Source of the DNA: Algoriphagus iocasae
GTDB taxonomy: Bacteria > Bacteroidota > Bacteroidia > Cytophagales > Cyclobacteriaceae
Reading direction: 5' to 3'
NCBI RefSeq assembly: GCF_014206875.1
Contig: NZ_JACIJO010000001.1
Coordinates: forward strand, 186,001 to 250,000
Length of the DNA stretch: 64,000 nt
Under the pieces are notes generated by a model that was not told the origin of the DNA, made no database searches, and saw nothing but the letters and a program-made list of their open reading frames with translations. Positions 51,398 through 61,151 of this stretch are shown piece after piece. Each line of letters opens with the position of its first letter. Position 1 is the first letter of the stretch. The position numbers and the translations under genes were made by a program.

Positions 51398-52237
51398 TTA
51401 TTTTAAATCAGAAGGTTTTACAGTGTCCATGTCACCATAATTCATGTTTTCTCCTGCCATTCCCCAAATAAAAGTGTAATTGGAAGTTCCTGCACCACTG
51501 TGAATAGACCAAGGAGGGGAAATGATTGCTTGATGATTTTTTACCCAAATATGTCTTGTTTCATTAGGTTGACCCATAAAGTGGGATACCACATTTCCTT
51601 CTTTGACATCAAAATAGAAGTAAGCTTCCATTCTTCTATCATGTGTATGTGCTGGCATGGTATTCCAGACCGACCCAGGTTTTAATTCAGTCATGCCCAT
51701 TTGAAGTTGGCATGTTTTGACCACTGAATTGACCAAAAGCTTATAGATCGTTCTATGGTTTGAATTTTCCAAAGAACCCAATGTTACCACCTCAGCATTC
51801 TCTTTGGATACTTTGGTAGTTGGATAAGTCATATGCGCTGGGGCGGAATTAAAATATAAAAAAGTATCACCCGTTTCAGTAGGATGGAATATCACATTAG
51901 AAGTTCCCTTTCCTATGTAAAGAGCCTCTTTGGTATCGAGTTCATAAACCGTTCCGTCTGCCTCTATTTTTGTTTTTGCTCCAACATTAATAATTCCTAT
52001 TTCCCTTCTTTCTAGAAAAGTCTCAGCTTTTAATTGATCGACAGGTTCTAGTTGAAGGGACTTAGATACTGGATGGATTCCTCCTACGATAAGCCTATCT
52101 TCCATGGTGTATACACCCGAAATCATGTCTGTTTGAAAAAACTCCTCGATTAAAAATTTATCACGTATCTCTGAGGTGTCATAAGATTTAAAATCCTCCG
52201 GATGGGAAGAATATTGGGTTTTTATTACAGTATTCAT
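51398..52237 (-). CDS. kduI: 5-keto-4-deoxyuronate isomerase (KduI)
   Basis: From ATG 52237 the protein has 279 residues, the family length. It has the cupin metal sites HTHDRRMEAYFYFD and WSIHSGAG, and the early segment RLIVGGIHPVSKSL. It isomerises 5-keto-4-deoxyuronate, the product released by unsaturated uronyl hydrolases. An ATG 105 bases upstream would give an unusual N-terminal extension across the operator at 52249 and is rejected. Confidence 0.92.
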   Translation of the reverse strand: MNTVIKTQYSSHPEDFKSYDTSEIRDKFLIEEFFQTDMISGVYTMEDRLIVGGIHPVSKSLQLEPVDQLKAETFLERREIGIINVGAKTKIEADGTVYELDTKEALYIGKGTSNVIFHPTETGDTFLYFNSAPAHMTYPTTKVSKENAEVVTLGSLENSNHRTIYKLLVNSVVKTCQLQMGMTELKPGSVWNTMPAHTHDRRMEAYFYFDVKEGNVVSHFMGQPNETRHIWVKNHQAIISPPWSIHSGAGTSNYTFIWGMAGENMNYGDMDTVKPSDLK

Positions 52238-52248
52238 TTTGGATTTAT

Positions 52249-52264
52249 GTAATCGTTTGCGCAA
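52249..52264. promoter_or_regulatory. LacI-type operator at kduI
   Basis: The imperfect palindrome GTAATCGTTTGCGCAA lies 12 bases upstream of the kduI ATG, covering its promoter or early leader. It is the same site as at 63145 (GTAATCGTTTGCGCA). The regulator encoded at 49540 is the likely binder. Confidence 0.7.
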
Positions 52265-52424
52265 TATACTATTAAAATTGAAATTTATTAACTTATTCTG
52301 GAGAGCAATAATTATTTCTTTTAAATCATAATTGAAGTTCAAAAACGATTTAAAATGTTAAAAAACAATATTAAATATCGCTATCAGGTTATTTATTTTT
52401 TATTTCAGAAATTATTTTTAATAT

Positions 52425-52436
52425 GCAATCGATTGC
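52425..52436. promoter_or_regulatory. LacI-type operator at the DUF4861 operon
   Basis: GCAATCGATTGC is a perfect palindrome with the AATCGATT core, followed by TCAA. The same sequence with the same flank occurs at 63311. It is 73 bases before the DUF4861 start, in the position of its promoter. The rest of 52238-52508 is AT-rich with no other site. Confidence 0.75.
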
Positions 52437-52508
52437 TCAAAATTTGAAACAAAACTTTCTAAAAGTTTCTATTGAGTTTAATTTAATCTGCTGATAAATA
52501 GTGATTTA

Positions 52509-53789
52509 ATGGACCCAAAAACGACAAACCTTCCTTGGATTAGGTTAGCCCTATTCTGTATTCTAAATGGACTTTTTGCCATTTCAATTTTTTCTTGTGC
52601 GCAACAAAAAGAAGAAGATGCAAATTCTTCAGTTACCCATTTATTGAAAATTCAAAACCCTCTTGATCAGGAAAGAGAAGAAGAGCTAATTGTGATTTCT
52701 TCTCAAGAAATGAAGAATAAATTTCCAGAGTCAAAAAAGAATCAATTCAGGGTTTATGCCGATGAGGAAGAAATCCCATCCCAATGGAATGAGAATGGAA
52801 ATGATGTGGGATTGGCTTTTGTATTACCAAAAATAGGGGCCTCCGTAACTATTGAACTTAAAATTGTTTCAGATGAAGAAGGTTTAAAACCAGAATATTC
52901 CAAGAGAACCCAGGCTGAACTTTCCCATAAATTTGGTGGAGAGTTTAAAGATAGAGAGTACTTCGGGGGGCATTTTGAAAATGTGAATTCCCTTTCTGTG
53001 CCTGCTGAGCATACTGATCATTCTTGGTTTATCCGATATGAGGGGCCTGGATGGGAGTCTGATTTGGTGGGCTATCGTTTTTATTTGGATTGGAGAAATG
53101 GGATAGATGTTTTTGGTAAAAAAGTCAAAACTCCCGTGCTTCAGGATGTAGGTCAAGATGGTTTCAATTCATACCATGAGCCTGCAGATTGGGGAATGGA
53201 TGTTTTGAAGGTAGGGAAGACCTTGGGCTTGGGAAGTATTGCTACTTTTGAAAATGGTGCGGCTCGTAGAGTAGATGTCACAGATAGTCTATTTTCAGAG
53301 ATCACTAATAATGGACCTATATATTCATCGGTTTTCACTACTTATTTTGGTTGGGATCTTCCTGGTGGCAAAACCGATATTCTTTCTAATATTTCTATCC
53401 ATGCCGGAACGAGGTTGTCAAGAATGGATTTAAAATCTACAAATGCCATTGAGAACTTTGCAACTGGCCTTATCAAAGATACTAAGGCCGAATTTTTTAC
53501 CAGTTCGGATGAATTGGAATATGGGTATATAGCAAGCTATGGGCCTCAAAGTTTGGCAGAGGATAATCTTGGAATTGCATTGATTTACCCTACGGCCTTA
53601 CTTCAGGAAAAGACTTCAGATGATCTTTCACATGTTTTGGTGTTTGATGGCAGTAGCAAAAAACTGAGTTATTATTTCTTGGCTGCTTGGGAACAAGAAC
53701 CAGGTGGAATTACTTCCAGAGAAGCCTTTCAATCCTATTTGGATAAAATCATTTTAGAAAAATCTAACCCTTTGAAAGTCAGTTTTTAA
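52509..53789 (+). CDS. DUF4861 lipoprotein
   Basis: The 426-residue protein starts with a lipoprotein signal (SIFSC, Cys30). The body has the DUF4861 order: an N-terminal beta domain, RYEGPGWESDLVGYRFYLDWRN, DVGQDGFNSYHEPADWGMDVLKVG, then a second beta domain. DUF4861 genes are common in pectin and rhamnogalacturonan loci of Bacteroidota; a lyase or binding role has been suggested but I cannot confirm it. It is the first gene of the secreted-enzyme operon. Confidence 0.85.
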   Translation: MDPKTTNLPWIRLALFCILNGLFAISIFSCAQQKEEDANSSVTHLLKIQNPLDQEREEELIVISSQEMKNKFPESKKNQFRVYADEEEIPSQWNENGNDVGLAFVLPKIGASVTIELKIVSDEEGLKPEYSKRTQAELSHKFGGEFKDREYFGGHFENVNSLSVPAEHTDHSWFIRYEGPGWESDLVGYRFYLDWRNGIDVFGKKVKTPVLQDVGQDGFNSYHEPADWGMDVLKVGKTLGLGSIATFENGAARRVDVTDSLFSEITNNGPIYSSVFTTYFGWDLPGGKTDILSNISIHAGTRLSRMDLKSTNAIENFATGLIKDTKAEFFTSSDELEYGYIASYGPQSLAEDNLGIALIYPTALLQEKTSDDLSHVLVFDGSSKKLSYYFLAAWEQEPGGITSREAFQSYLDKIILEKSNPLKVSF

Positions 53790-53830
53790 CTTGATTGATT
53801 CATGGACTTTTATCGTTCAATAAACCCTTA

Positions 53831-55036
53831 ATGGAACCAATGTTTAACCTATTAAACCTAAACAAAGTAGGTCACATTCTGCTGATCTGCTTTGTTTCTT
53901 GTGCTATTAAAACTTCAGAAAAGCCTGCGGAATCTTATGCAGCATGGATGGCGAAATCCGAAATACAACGAAATCCCGAAGGTTGGACGATTGACTTCAA
54001 TCAAAAGCCAAAATGGGAATATACCCATGGATTAATCATGTCTTCAATGATCGAAGTGTGGAAATCAAGTGGAGATTCTGCTTTTTATAACTATGCCAAA
54101 GGATTCGCTGATTTTATGGTGGATAGCGCTGGAACTATTAAAACCTATAAAAAATCAGATTACAATATTGATAGAGTAAACGGAGGTAAGTTTTTGATAG
54201 ATCTATACCTGGAGTCTGGGGAAGAAAAGTATAAGCTGGCAATAGAGGAATTGAGAGATCAAATGAGAAATCATCCTCGTAACTCAGAAGGAGGCTTTTG
54301 GCATAAAAAAGTATATCCTCATCAAATGTGGCTCGATGGAATCTACATGGGTTCACCTTTTTTAGCCAAGTATGCAGCAAACTTCGATGAACCAGCCTTA
54401 TTTGATGATGTCGCAAATCAAATCTTGTTGATGGACAAGTATGGTTACAGTGAAGAAACGGGACTGTATCACCATGCTTGGGATGAAAGTCATGAGCAAA
54501 AATGGGCCGATCCAGAAACTGGACTTTCTACTAATTATTGGGGCAGAAGCATAGGTTGGTTTGCTATGGCATTGGTAGATGTGTTAGACTATCTTCCTGA
54601 AAATCATGCAAAAAGAAAAGACATTATCGTGATAGCCCAAAAACTGGCCAAAGGAATCCAACGCTATCAAACGTCAGAAGGTGTATGGTATCAAGTAGTG
54701 GATCAAGGAACTCGCGAAGGGAATTACCTAGAATCATCTGCTTCTGGAATGTTTGCCTATTTCCTTCTCAAAGGAGCGGAAAAAGGCTATTTAGATACAG
54801 ATGATTTGGCGGCTGGCAAGAAAGCCTATGAAGGAATGCTTGCAGAATTTATTAAAGAAGAGCCAGATGGAAGCATCAGCATTACCAATGTTTGTGGAGT
54901 GGCAGGACTTGGAGGAAATCCTTATCGAGATGGATCTTTTGAATATTATGTAGGCGAAGAAATACGTGTCAACGATCCAAAGGGTGTTGGCCCATTTATT
55001 TTGGCCTCTTTGCAGTACGAACAACTTGCTAAGTAA
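53831..55036 (+). CDS. GH105 unsaturated rhamnogalacturonyl/galacturonyl hydrolase
   Basis: From ATG 53831 the 401-residue protein has a lipoprotein signal (LLICFVSC) and the GH105 (alpha/alpha)6-barrel: YTHGLIMSSMIEVWKSSGD, the catalytic-region HQMWLDGIYMGSPFLAKYA with its Asp, TNYWGRSIGWFAMALVDVLDYLP and GSFEYYVGE. It removes unsaturated uronic acids from lyase products, feeding KduI. ATG 53840 or TTG 53795 are other possible starts. It overlaps the next gene by one base. Confidence 0.9.
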   Translation: MEPMFNLLNLNKVGHILLICFVSCAIKTSEKPAESYAAWMAKSEIQRNPEGWTIDFNQKPKWEYTHGLIMSSMIEVWKSSGDSAFYNYAKGFADFMVDSAGTIKTYKKSDYNIDRVNGGKFLIDLYLESGEEKYKLAIEELRDQMRNHPRNSEGGFWHKKVYPHQMWLDGIYMGSPFLAKYAANFDEPALFDDVANQILLMDKYGYSEETGLYHHAWDESHEQKWADPETGLSTNYWGRSIGWFAMALVDVLDYLPENHAKRKDIIVIAQKLAKGIQRYQTSEGVWYQVVDQGTREGNYLESSASGMFAYFLLKGAEKGYLDTDDLAAGKKAYEGMLAEFIKEEPDGSISITNVCGVAGLGGNPYRDGSFEYYVGEEIRVNDPKGVGPFILASLQYEQLAK

Positions 55037-56010
55037 TGAAGAAATCTATTGTCTATTTGTTTATGATTTTCCTGAGCGGACCTGTTTCTGCTCAGGAATT
55101 TGCCTTTGTCGTAGCAAAAGATGGTTCTGGAGATTTTCAGACAATCCAAGAGGCTTTTGATGCAGTTCCGGATTTTCGAAAAAATGAAACGAGAATCCTA
55201 CTCAAGCCAGGTGTTTATAAAGAAAAGTTGGTTCTGGCAGCTTCAAAAACCAATATTTCTCTTATCGGAGAGGATGCTGCAACTACTTTGATGACTTATG
55301 ACGACTTCGCTCAGAAAAAAAATAAGTTTGGTGAGGAAATGGGTACCACTGGATCAACCAGTTTTTTTGTTTTTGGAGATGGTTTTTATGCCAAAAATAT
55401 CACGTTTGAGAATTCCTCAGGACCTGTAGGTCAAGCGGTGGCTGTTCGCGTGGATGGAGATAAAGTCATTTTTGAAAAGTGCAGATTTCTAGGGTTTCAG
55501 GATACACTTTATCCTCATGGAGATCGAAGCAGGCAATATTATAAGGATTGTTACATAGAAGGAACCGTAGATTTTATTTTCGGTTGGTCCACAGCAGTTT
55601 TTGAAAACTGTGAGATTTTTTCCAAAGCACCGAACGGTTATGTCACAGCTGCATCGACTGAAAAAGAGACGGAATTCGGCTTCGTATTTATCAATTGCAA
55701 ACTTACAGGAGATGCTCCTCAAAACTCAGTCTATTTAGGAAGACCTTGGCGTGATTATGCGCAGACGGTGTTTATCAATACGGAAATGGGGGCTCATATA
55801 AAGCCGGAAGGTTGGCATAATTGGAACAAACCCAATGCAGAGCAAACCGCCTTTTATGCAGAATATGGTTCGACAGGTCCTGGTGCAAATGCCTCTCAAA
55901 GAGTATCATGGGCTCATCAATTGACTGAAGATGAAGTTGTTAAATACACTGTTGAATCAGTCCTGGCAGGTGAAGATGAGTGGAATCCAAAAAGTAAAAT
56001 TGAAAAATAG
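55036..56010 (+). CDS. CE8 pectin methylesterase
   Basis: The 324-residue protein has a signal peptide (residues 1-19, ending VSAQ). It has the full CE8 pattern: GSGDFQTIQEAFDAVP, GQAVAVRVDGDK, FLGFQDTL, VDFIFGW and YLGRPWRDYA, carrying the two catalytic Asp and the Arg. It removes methyl groups from homogalacturonan so that GH28 or lyases can act. It starts one base inside the GH105 stop (TAATG) and is followed 5 bases later by the GH43 gene. Confidence 0.95.
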   Translation: MKKSIVYLFMIFLSGPVSAQEFAFVVAKDGSGDFQTIQEAFDAVPDFRKNETRILLKPGVYKEKLVLAASKTNISLIGEDAATTLMTYDDFAQKKNKFGEEMGTTGSTSFFVFGDGFYAKNITFENSSGPVGQAVAVRVDGDKVIFEKCRFLGFQDTLYPHGDRSRQYYKDCYIEGTVDFIFGWSTAVFENCEIFSKAPNGYVTAASTEKETEFGFVFINCKLTGDAPQNSVYLGRPWRDYAQTVFINTEMGAHIKPEGWHNWNKPNAEQTAFYAEYGSTGPGANASQRVSWAHQLTEDEVVKYTVESVLAGEDEWNPKSKIEK

Positions 56011-56015
56011 ATTTA

Positions 56016-57641
56016 GTGAAAAAATTAGTTTACAGTTTTTGTGTATTACTCGCTGCTGCAAGTTCCGTTTTTGCGCAGCAAAATGAAGTGTCAAAAGTCT
56101 GGGTGGCAGATCAGGGCGATGGTACCTATATCAACCCGATTTTGCATGCTGATTATTCAGACCCGGATGTCGTCCGGGTAGGGGAAGATTTCTACATGAC
56201 CGCTTCCAGTTTCAATGCTGTGCCGGGTTTGCCGATTCTGCATTCGAAGGATTTGGTGAACTGGGAATTGGTGAATTATGCACTGGAAAGACAGGTCCCG
56301 ATTGATCATTTTTCAAAGCCTCAGCATGGAAATGGTGTTTGGGCTCCATCCATTCGCTATCACGAAGGAGAATATTATATCTATTGGGGAGATCCTGATT
56401 TTGGGATTTACATGGTGAAAACAAAAGATCCACTTGGGAAATGGGAGGAACCTATTTTAGTGGAAGCTGGAAAAGGGTTGATCGATCCATGTCCACTTTG
56501 GGATGAGGATGGAAATGCTTATTTATCCCATGCATTTGCAGGAAGTAGGGCTGGGATTAAAAGCGTGTTAGTCGTAAAGCCTATGAACTGGGAAGGAACC
56601 AAAACGATTGGTGCTGGCAAAATGGTTTTTGATGGGCATGATGCGCATCCGACAGTGGAGGGCACGAAGTTTTATAAGCGAAATGGGTATTACTATATTT
56701 TTGCGCCAGCTGGAGGAGTATCTACAGGTTGGCAGTTGATTTTAAGGTCAAAAAATCCATACGGACCTTATGAAGAGCATATTTCATTAGCACAGGGAAA
56801 TACGCCCATCAATGGCCCACATCAAGGCGCTTGGATAGATACTAAGTCAGGTGAAGATTGGTTTGTGCATTTTCAGGATGTGGAGGCTTATGGCAGGATT
56901 ACGCATTTGCAGCCGATGAACTGGAAAAATGACTGGCCTACCATGGGAGATGATCCGGATGGAGATGGGACTGGCCAGCCAGTCTTGACCTATAAAAAGC
57001 CTGATGTCAATGCAAAACAGGCAATTGCTACACCTCCAGATACAGATGAATTTGGTGGAAATGACATAGGGCTACAATGGCAATGGCAGGCAAATCCTTT
57101 GGCTACTTGTGCTTTTGCCAATCCTGCGGAAAGCAAATTGAGATTGTTTACAGCTCAACTTCCTGAGGATGCTAAAAACTTGTGGGATGCGCCGAATTTG
57201 TTGCTTCAAAAATTCCCCGCGGAGGAATTCACTACGACCACTTCGCTAGAATTTTATCCAAATCCAAAATTGAGAAATGAGCAGGTTGGCTTGATCGTGA
57301 TGGGAATGAGCTATGCGTACTTGGCTTTGGAAAGTACAGAAGAGGGGATTTCTCTGAATTATGTGACTAGTATAGATGCGGAACATGGGAAACCCGAAGT
57401 GAAAAAAGAAATAGCCAAGCTGGATACTTACTCAATACAACTGCGTGTAAAAGTTGACAAAGGTGGGATTTGCACTTTTGCTTACTCTATCGATGGAAAG
57501 AAATTTGAAGATATAAAGGAAACTTTTACTGCTGTACCTGGAAAATGGATCGGAGCAAAAGTTGGTCTTTTTGCCATTAGAAATACCAAAACCAATGATA
57601 GCGGATTTGCCGATGTGGATTGGTTTAGATTTTCGAAATAG
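56016..57641 (+). CDS. GH43-family glycosidase with C-terminal beta-sandwich
   Basis: The 541-residue protein starts at GTG 56016 and has a signal peptide (residues 1-20, ending VFAQ). The five-bladed propeller shows NPILHADYSDPDVVRVGEDFYM with the catalytic Asp base, LIDPCPLWDEDG, and GPHQGAWIDTKSGEDWFVHF; the C-terminal 200 residues form the GH43_C2 concanavalin-like sandwich. It should act on arabinan, xylan or galactan side chains of pectin. The substrate cannot be set from sequence alone. It follows CE8 by 5 bases. Confidence 0.9.
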   Translation: MKKLVYSFCVLLAAASSVFAQQNEVSKVWVADQGDGTYINPILHADYSDPDVVRVGEDFYMTASSFNAVPGLPILHSKDLVNWELVNYALERQVPIDHFSKPQHGNGVWAPSIRYHEGEYYIYWGDPDFGIYMVKTKDPLGKWEEPILVEAGKGLIDPCPLWDEDGNAYLSHAFAGSRAGIKSVLVVKPMNWEGTKTIGAGKMVFDGHDAHPTVEGTKFYKRNGYYYIFAPAGGVSTGWQLILRSKNPYGPYEEHISLAQGNTPINGPHQGAWIDTKSGEDWFVHFQDVEAYGRITHLQPMNWKNDWPTMGDDPDGDGTGQPVLTYKKPDVNAKQAIATPPDTDEFGGNDIGLQWQWQANPLATCAFANPAESKLRLFTAQLPEDAKNLWDAPNLLLQKFPAEEFTTTTSLEFYPNPKLRNEQVGLIVMGMSYAYLALESTEEGISLNYVTSIDAEHGKPEVKKEIAKLDTYSIQLRVKVDKGGICTFAYSIDGKKFEDIKETFTAVPGKWIGAKVGLFAIRNTKTNDSGFADVDWFRFSK

Positions 57642-57644
57642 GAA

Positions 57645-57720
57645 GCGAGGAAGTGTGAAGTAAGGAAGTAGGAAGTTAGAAGTACGAAATGAGAAATACG
57701 AAGTGATTTACGATTTACGA
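57645..57720 (+). repeat. Short-unit array, GGAAGT type
   Basis: Six to eight near copies of AGGAAGT, AGAAGT or ACGAAAT in a row, in the 197-base gap between the GH43 stop and the GH28 start. It is different from the arrays at 60276 and 61152. Confidence 0.65.
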
Positions 57721-57838
57721 GTTTTTTTGGACCTCAGAGGTTGATTTCAGGTTCAGATATTTTAGAGAGAAGAAATTCCAAAAAAGAAGTAAGAATTTGA
57801 AAAAAGGAAAGAAAATTAAAAATAAGAATACCCAAAAT

Positions 57839-59512
57839 ATGAGACTAAATAATATGAATACGGTTTTTGCTTTGCTTCTGGCATTGCTTTGCATTCCGGC
57901 TTTTGCCCAGCAAACTATTGAAACCATTTATGACGGGGTGGAATTTGATATGCCAAAAGTGAAGGAAGTTAGCTTTCCTGATTTTGAAAAAAACATCATA
58001 GAATATGGAGCAGTTGGTGACGGCTTGACCAAAAATTCTGATGCATTTAAATCTGCGATAGAAGCTGTCAATAAAGCAGGTGGGGGAAAGGTTTTGGTGC
58101 CGAGAGGTGTCTGGTATACTGGTCCCATCACTCTTTTGAGCAATGTAAATCTTCATTTGGAAGATGGTGCCCTAATCATTTTCAGTAAGGATAAGGACGA
58201 TTATCCTTTGGTAGAAACCAGTTTTGAAGGCTTAAATACGGTACGTTGCCTTTCTCCAATCAATGCCTATCAAGTAGAAAATATTGCGATTACCGGTAAG
58301 GGTACGATCGATGGGAGTGGAGAGGTTTGGAGAGCTGTGAAGAAAGGGAAAATGACCGAATCCCAATGGAAAGATTTGGTGAAAAGCGGTGGAATTGTCG
58401 AAGGCTCAAACTGGTATCCTTCACAATCCTATCTAGACGGATATAAGGCTAGTTCCAGCTTTAACGTACCTGATATTACCGATCGTGATGAATTGCAAAA
58501 AATGAAGGATTTCCTTCGTCCAGTGATGGTAAGTATCCGGGAAAGTAAGGTGGTGTTATTGGACGGGCCGACTTTCCAAAACTCTCCAGCCTGGAATATT
58601 CATCCGCTGATGAGTGAAGACCTCATCATCAGAAATCTGAATGTGAGGAATCCTTGGTATTCCCAAAATGGGGATGGCTTGGATCTCGAATCCTGCAAGA
58701 ATGTTTTGATTTATAATAACACGTTTGACGTGGGTGACGATGCGATCTGCATCAAATCCGGAAAAGATAAAGACGGCCGGGATAGAGCAATTCCTACCGA
58801 AAATGTGATCATCAAAAACAACATCGTCTACCATGGTCATGGTGGAGTGACTGTTGGAAGTGAGATGTCCAGTGGTGTGAAAAACATCCATGTTTCTGCC
58901 TGTACTTTCATCGGCACTGATATAGGATTGCGATTCAAAAGTACACGAGGTCGCGGAGGAGTAGTGGAGAATATCTGGATTTCTGATATCGATATGGTGG
59001 GCATACCTACAGAGGCTATTGGATTCAATATGTTTTACACAGGAAATAGTCCTGTGATCGAAGAAGATCAAAGCGCAGAAGATGAAGCAAGACAGGAAAA
59101 TTTAGTGCCTGTAACAGAGGAAACCCCGGTTTTCAGAAATATCAGCATGAAGAATATTACGGTGACAGATTCTGAAATTGCGGCTTTTTTTATGGGATTG
59201 CCAGAGATGAAACTGGAAAATGTCAGATTAGAAAATGCTGTCTTACAAGCTAAAAAAGGAATCACCGCGATAGATGCTGAAGGGCTTGAACTGATCAATG
59301 TTCAAGTTTTGGGGACAGATGAGGTTCCATTGACAATCTACAATAGCCAGGGTGTAAAAGTGAGCGGATTTAAATTTGAAGAGAATGGGAAAGCAGCTGT
59401 TCGAGTGTTGGGGAATTCTGATAATGTAGAATTTGATCAAGCAGATTTTAAGAATTCAGATCAAATTTTGAAGGGAAATGGTGTTTCAGAATCTGCCATA
59501 AAAATTAAATAA
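57839..59512 (+). CDS. GH28 polygalacturonase
   Basis: From ATG 57839 the 557-residue enzyme has a signal peptide (FALLLALLCIPAFAQ) and a parallel beta-helix. The catalytic residues lie in GDDAICIKSGKD (two Asp), GHGGVTVGSEMSSG (His) and RFKSTRGRGG (Arg), with SWNIHPL earlier. It cuts polygalacturonate, probably in exo mode given the large insertion between residues 160 and 230. A TTG at 57797 is possible but gives no signal peptide. It is followed by CE12 one base later. Confidence 0.92.
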   Translation: MRLNNMNTVFALLLALLCIPAFAQQTIETIYDGVEFDMPKVKEVSFPDFEKNIIEYGAVGDGLTKNSDAFKSAIEAVNKAGGGKVLVPRGVWYTGPITLLSNVNLHLEDGALIIFSKDKDDYPLVETSFEGLNTVRCLSPINAYQVENIAITGKGTIDGSGEVWRAVKKGKMTESQWKDLVKSGGIVEGSNWYPSQSYLDGYKASSSFNVPDITDRDELQKMKDFLRPVMVSIRESKVVLLDGPTFQNSPAWNIHPLMSEDLIIRNLNVRNPWYSQNGDGLDLESCKNVLIYNNTFDVGDDAICIKSGKDKDGRDRAIPTENVIIKNNIVYHGHGGVTVGSEMSSGVKNIHVSACTFIGTDIGLRFKSTRGRGGVVENIWISDIDMVGIPTEAIGFNMFYTGNSPVIEEDQSAEDEARQENLVPVTEETPVFRNISMKNITVTDSEIAAFFMGLPEMKLENVRLENAVLQAKKGITAIDAEGLELINVQVLGTDEVPLTIYNSQGVKVSGFKFEENGKAAVRVLGNSDNVEFDQADFKNSDQILKGNGVSESAIKIK

Positions 59513-59513
59513 A

Positions 59514-60269
59514 ATGAGGACTTTGATCATATTACTTTCCACCATTTCTTTATTTTTCTCAACTTTTTTTGGAGGGAAAAGTGAGGAAGAGATCACCTTT
59601 TTTCTTGTTGGAGATTCAACCATGGCAGATAAACCTTATGGAGTAAGCAATCCTGAAAAAGGTTGGGGACAGGTTTTTCCATTGTATTTCAAAGAAGGAA
59701 TCCGCTTCGAAAATCATGCGATGAATGGAAGAAGTACCAAAAGTTTCCGTGCCGAAGGTCGATGGGATGTGGTGATGGACCGATTGAAAGAGGGCGATTA
59801 TGTCATTGTAGAGTTTGGGCACAATGATCAGAAAATCAATTCAGCCGATCGTTATGCTTTTGCCGACTCTACTTACAGAGATAATTTGATTCGATTTGTT
59901 AATGAGGTGAGAGAAAAGGGAGGGAAAGCAGTATTGGCGACTCCTATTTCCAGAAGAAGTTTTGATGAGAACGGGGTTTTGACGGATACACATGGCAGGT
60001 ATTCTGAGGTAGTAAGAGAGGTTGCGGCTGAAATGGAGGTTCCACTTTTTGATCTTCATAAAAAGACTGTGGAGCTTTTGGAACAATGGGGAGTGGAGAA
60101 ATCCAAGGAGCTTTTTCTTCATTTCAAACCAGGAGAATATGAAAAATTCCCCAAAGGAGTGGAGGATAATACGCATTTATCCCCAACAGGAGCTTTCAAA
60201 GTAAGTGACTTGGCGATCAAGGAACTGAAAAGGGAATTACCTGAATTGATGAAATTTCTTAAGGATTAA
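59514..60269 (+). CDS. CE12-type rhamnogalacturonan acetylesterase, first copy
   Basis: The 251-residue protein has a short signal peptide and the SGNH-hydrolase blocks: GDSTMAD (Ser), NHAMNGRSTKSF (Gly/Asn), VIVEFGHNDQK and DNTHLSPTGA (Asp, His). This order is typical of CE12 acetylesterases acting on rhamnogalacturonan. It starts 1 base after the GH28 stop. Its closest relative in the window is the gene at 60355, which suggests a tandem duplication. Confidence 0.92.
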   Translation: MRTLIILLSTISLFFSTFFGGKSEEEITFFLVGDSTMADKPYGVSNPEKGWGQVFPLYFKEGIRFENHAMNGRSTKSFRAEGRWDVVMDRLKEGDYVIVEFGHNDQKINSADRYAFADSTYRDNLIRFVNEVREKGGKAVLATPISRRSFDENGVLTDTHGRYSEVVREVAAEMEVPLFDLHKKTVELLEQWGVEKSKELFLHFKPGEYEKFPKGVEDNTHLSPTGAFKVSDLAIKELKRELPELMKFLKD

Positions 60270-60275
60270 AATAAG

Positions 60276-60340
60276 CCGACAGTCCACCGTCCACGGACAA
60301 CGGTTCCCCGCAGTGGACTGTTGATCGTCGTCTGTGGACC
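60276..60340 (+). repeat. Short palindromic units, GTCCAC type
   Basis: ACAGTCCACCGTCCAC, ACGGACAACGG, CAGTGGACTGT and GTCTGTGGAC form overlapping small palindromes. The CAGTGGACTG core is also in both copies of repeat family B. The array fills the gap between the two CE12 genes and may be a processing hairpin. Confidence 0.6.
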
Positions 60341-60354
60341 AACCAAAAAAAAAC

Positions 60355-61149
60355 ATGAAAAAATATTTAGCAATATTTCTTGCGATCTTTGTTACCTCAG
60401 CGTTCGCCCCAAAAGAAAAGATCCAAAAAATCTACTTGATTGGAGACTCCACTATGGCAGATTATTCCAACTATGGAGGAGATGAAGATTATATGAAAGA
60501 CCGATATCCAGTAACCGGCTGGGGGCAGGTTTTTCAGCCTTTTATGAACAAAGAAAACCTCAAATCTTTGCAGGGTTTAGTGAAAGCAGATTCTATTATT
60601 GTGGATGATAGAGCTCGTGGAGGGAGAAGTACCCGAACTTTCTTCGAAGAAGGGAGATGGTCGGCTGTTTATAAAGAATTAAAGGCAGGTGATCTTGTGA
60701 TCATGCAGTTTGGGCACAATGATGCTGCGAAAGATAAGACTGAACGTTATGTGACTGTTGAGGGGTACAAAGAGTATATCCGGCTTTTTGTGAATCAATC
60801 GAGAGAGAAAGGAGCTACTCCAATTGTTCTCACACCGGTTGCTAGAAACTACCCTTGGAAGGATGGTCATTTACAAAATGTGCACGGAGAATATGATGCT
60901 GCGGCAAAAGAAGTTGCAGCTGAGTTGGGTGCATTAATGATTGACTTGAACCAGCGTTCTATGGATTTTTTCTCTGAAAAAGGTCAGGAATTTGTGACCA
61001 AAAATTACTTTATGAATTTCGGTCCTGGACTATATGAAGCCTATCCTGATGGACAAAAAGACAATACGCATTTCCAGCCGGAAGGCGCGAAAGCCGTGGC
61101 AGCTTTGGTGCAGGAAGGGATGAGGGAATTGGCAGGAAGTATCAAGTAG
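60355..61149 (+). CDS. CE12-type rhamnogalacturonan acetylesterase, second copy
   Basis: From ATG 60355 the 264-residue protein has a signal peptide (residues 1-19) and the same SGNH set: GDSTMADYSNY, DRARGGRSTRTFF, VIMQFGHNDAA and DNTHFQPEGA. It shares the order of the first copy but has an extra loop (YGGDEDYMKDRYPVTGW). A GTG at 60334 is possible but lies in the repeat. The two may cover different acetylation positions. Confidence 0.92.
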   Translation: MKKYLAIFLAIFVTSAFAPKEKIQKIYLIGDSTMADYSNYGGDEDYMKDRYPVTGWGQVFQPFMNKENLKSLQGLVKADSIIVDDRARGGRSTRTFFEEGRWSAVYKELKAGDLVIMQFGHNDAAKDKTERYVTVEGYKEYIRLFVNQSREKGATPIVLTPVARNYPWKDGHLQNVHGEYDAAAKEVAAELGALMIDLNQRSMDFFSEKGQEFVTKNYFMNFGPGLYEAYPDGQKDNTHFQPEGAKAVAALVQEGMRELAGSIK

Positions 61150-61151
61150 CA

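Noticed and set aside
58556..59071. 171-codon frame antisense to GH28
   Set aside because: It overlaps the catalytic core of GH28 and shows no signal or domain.
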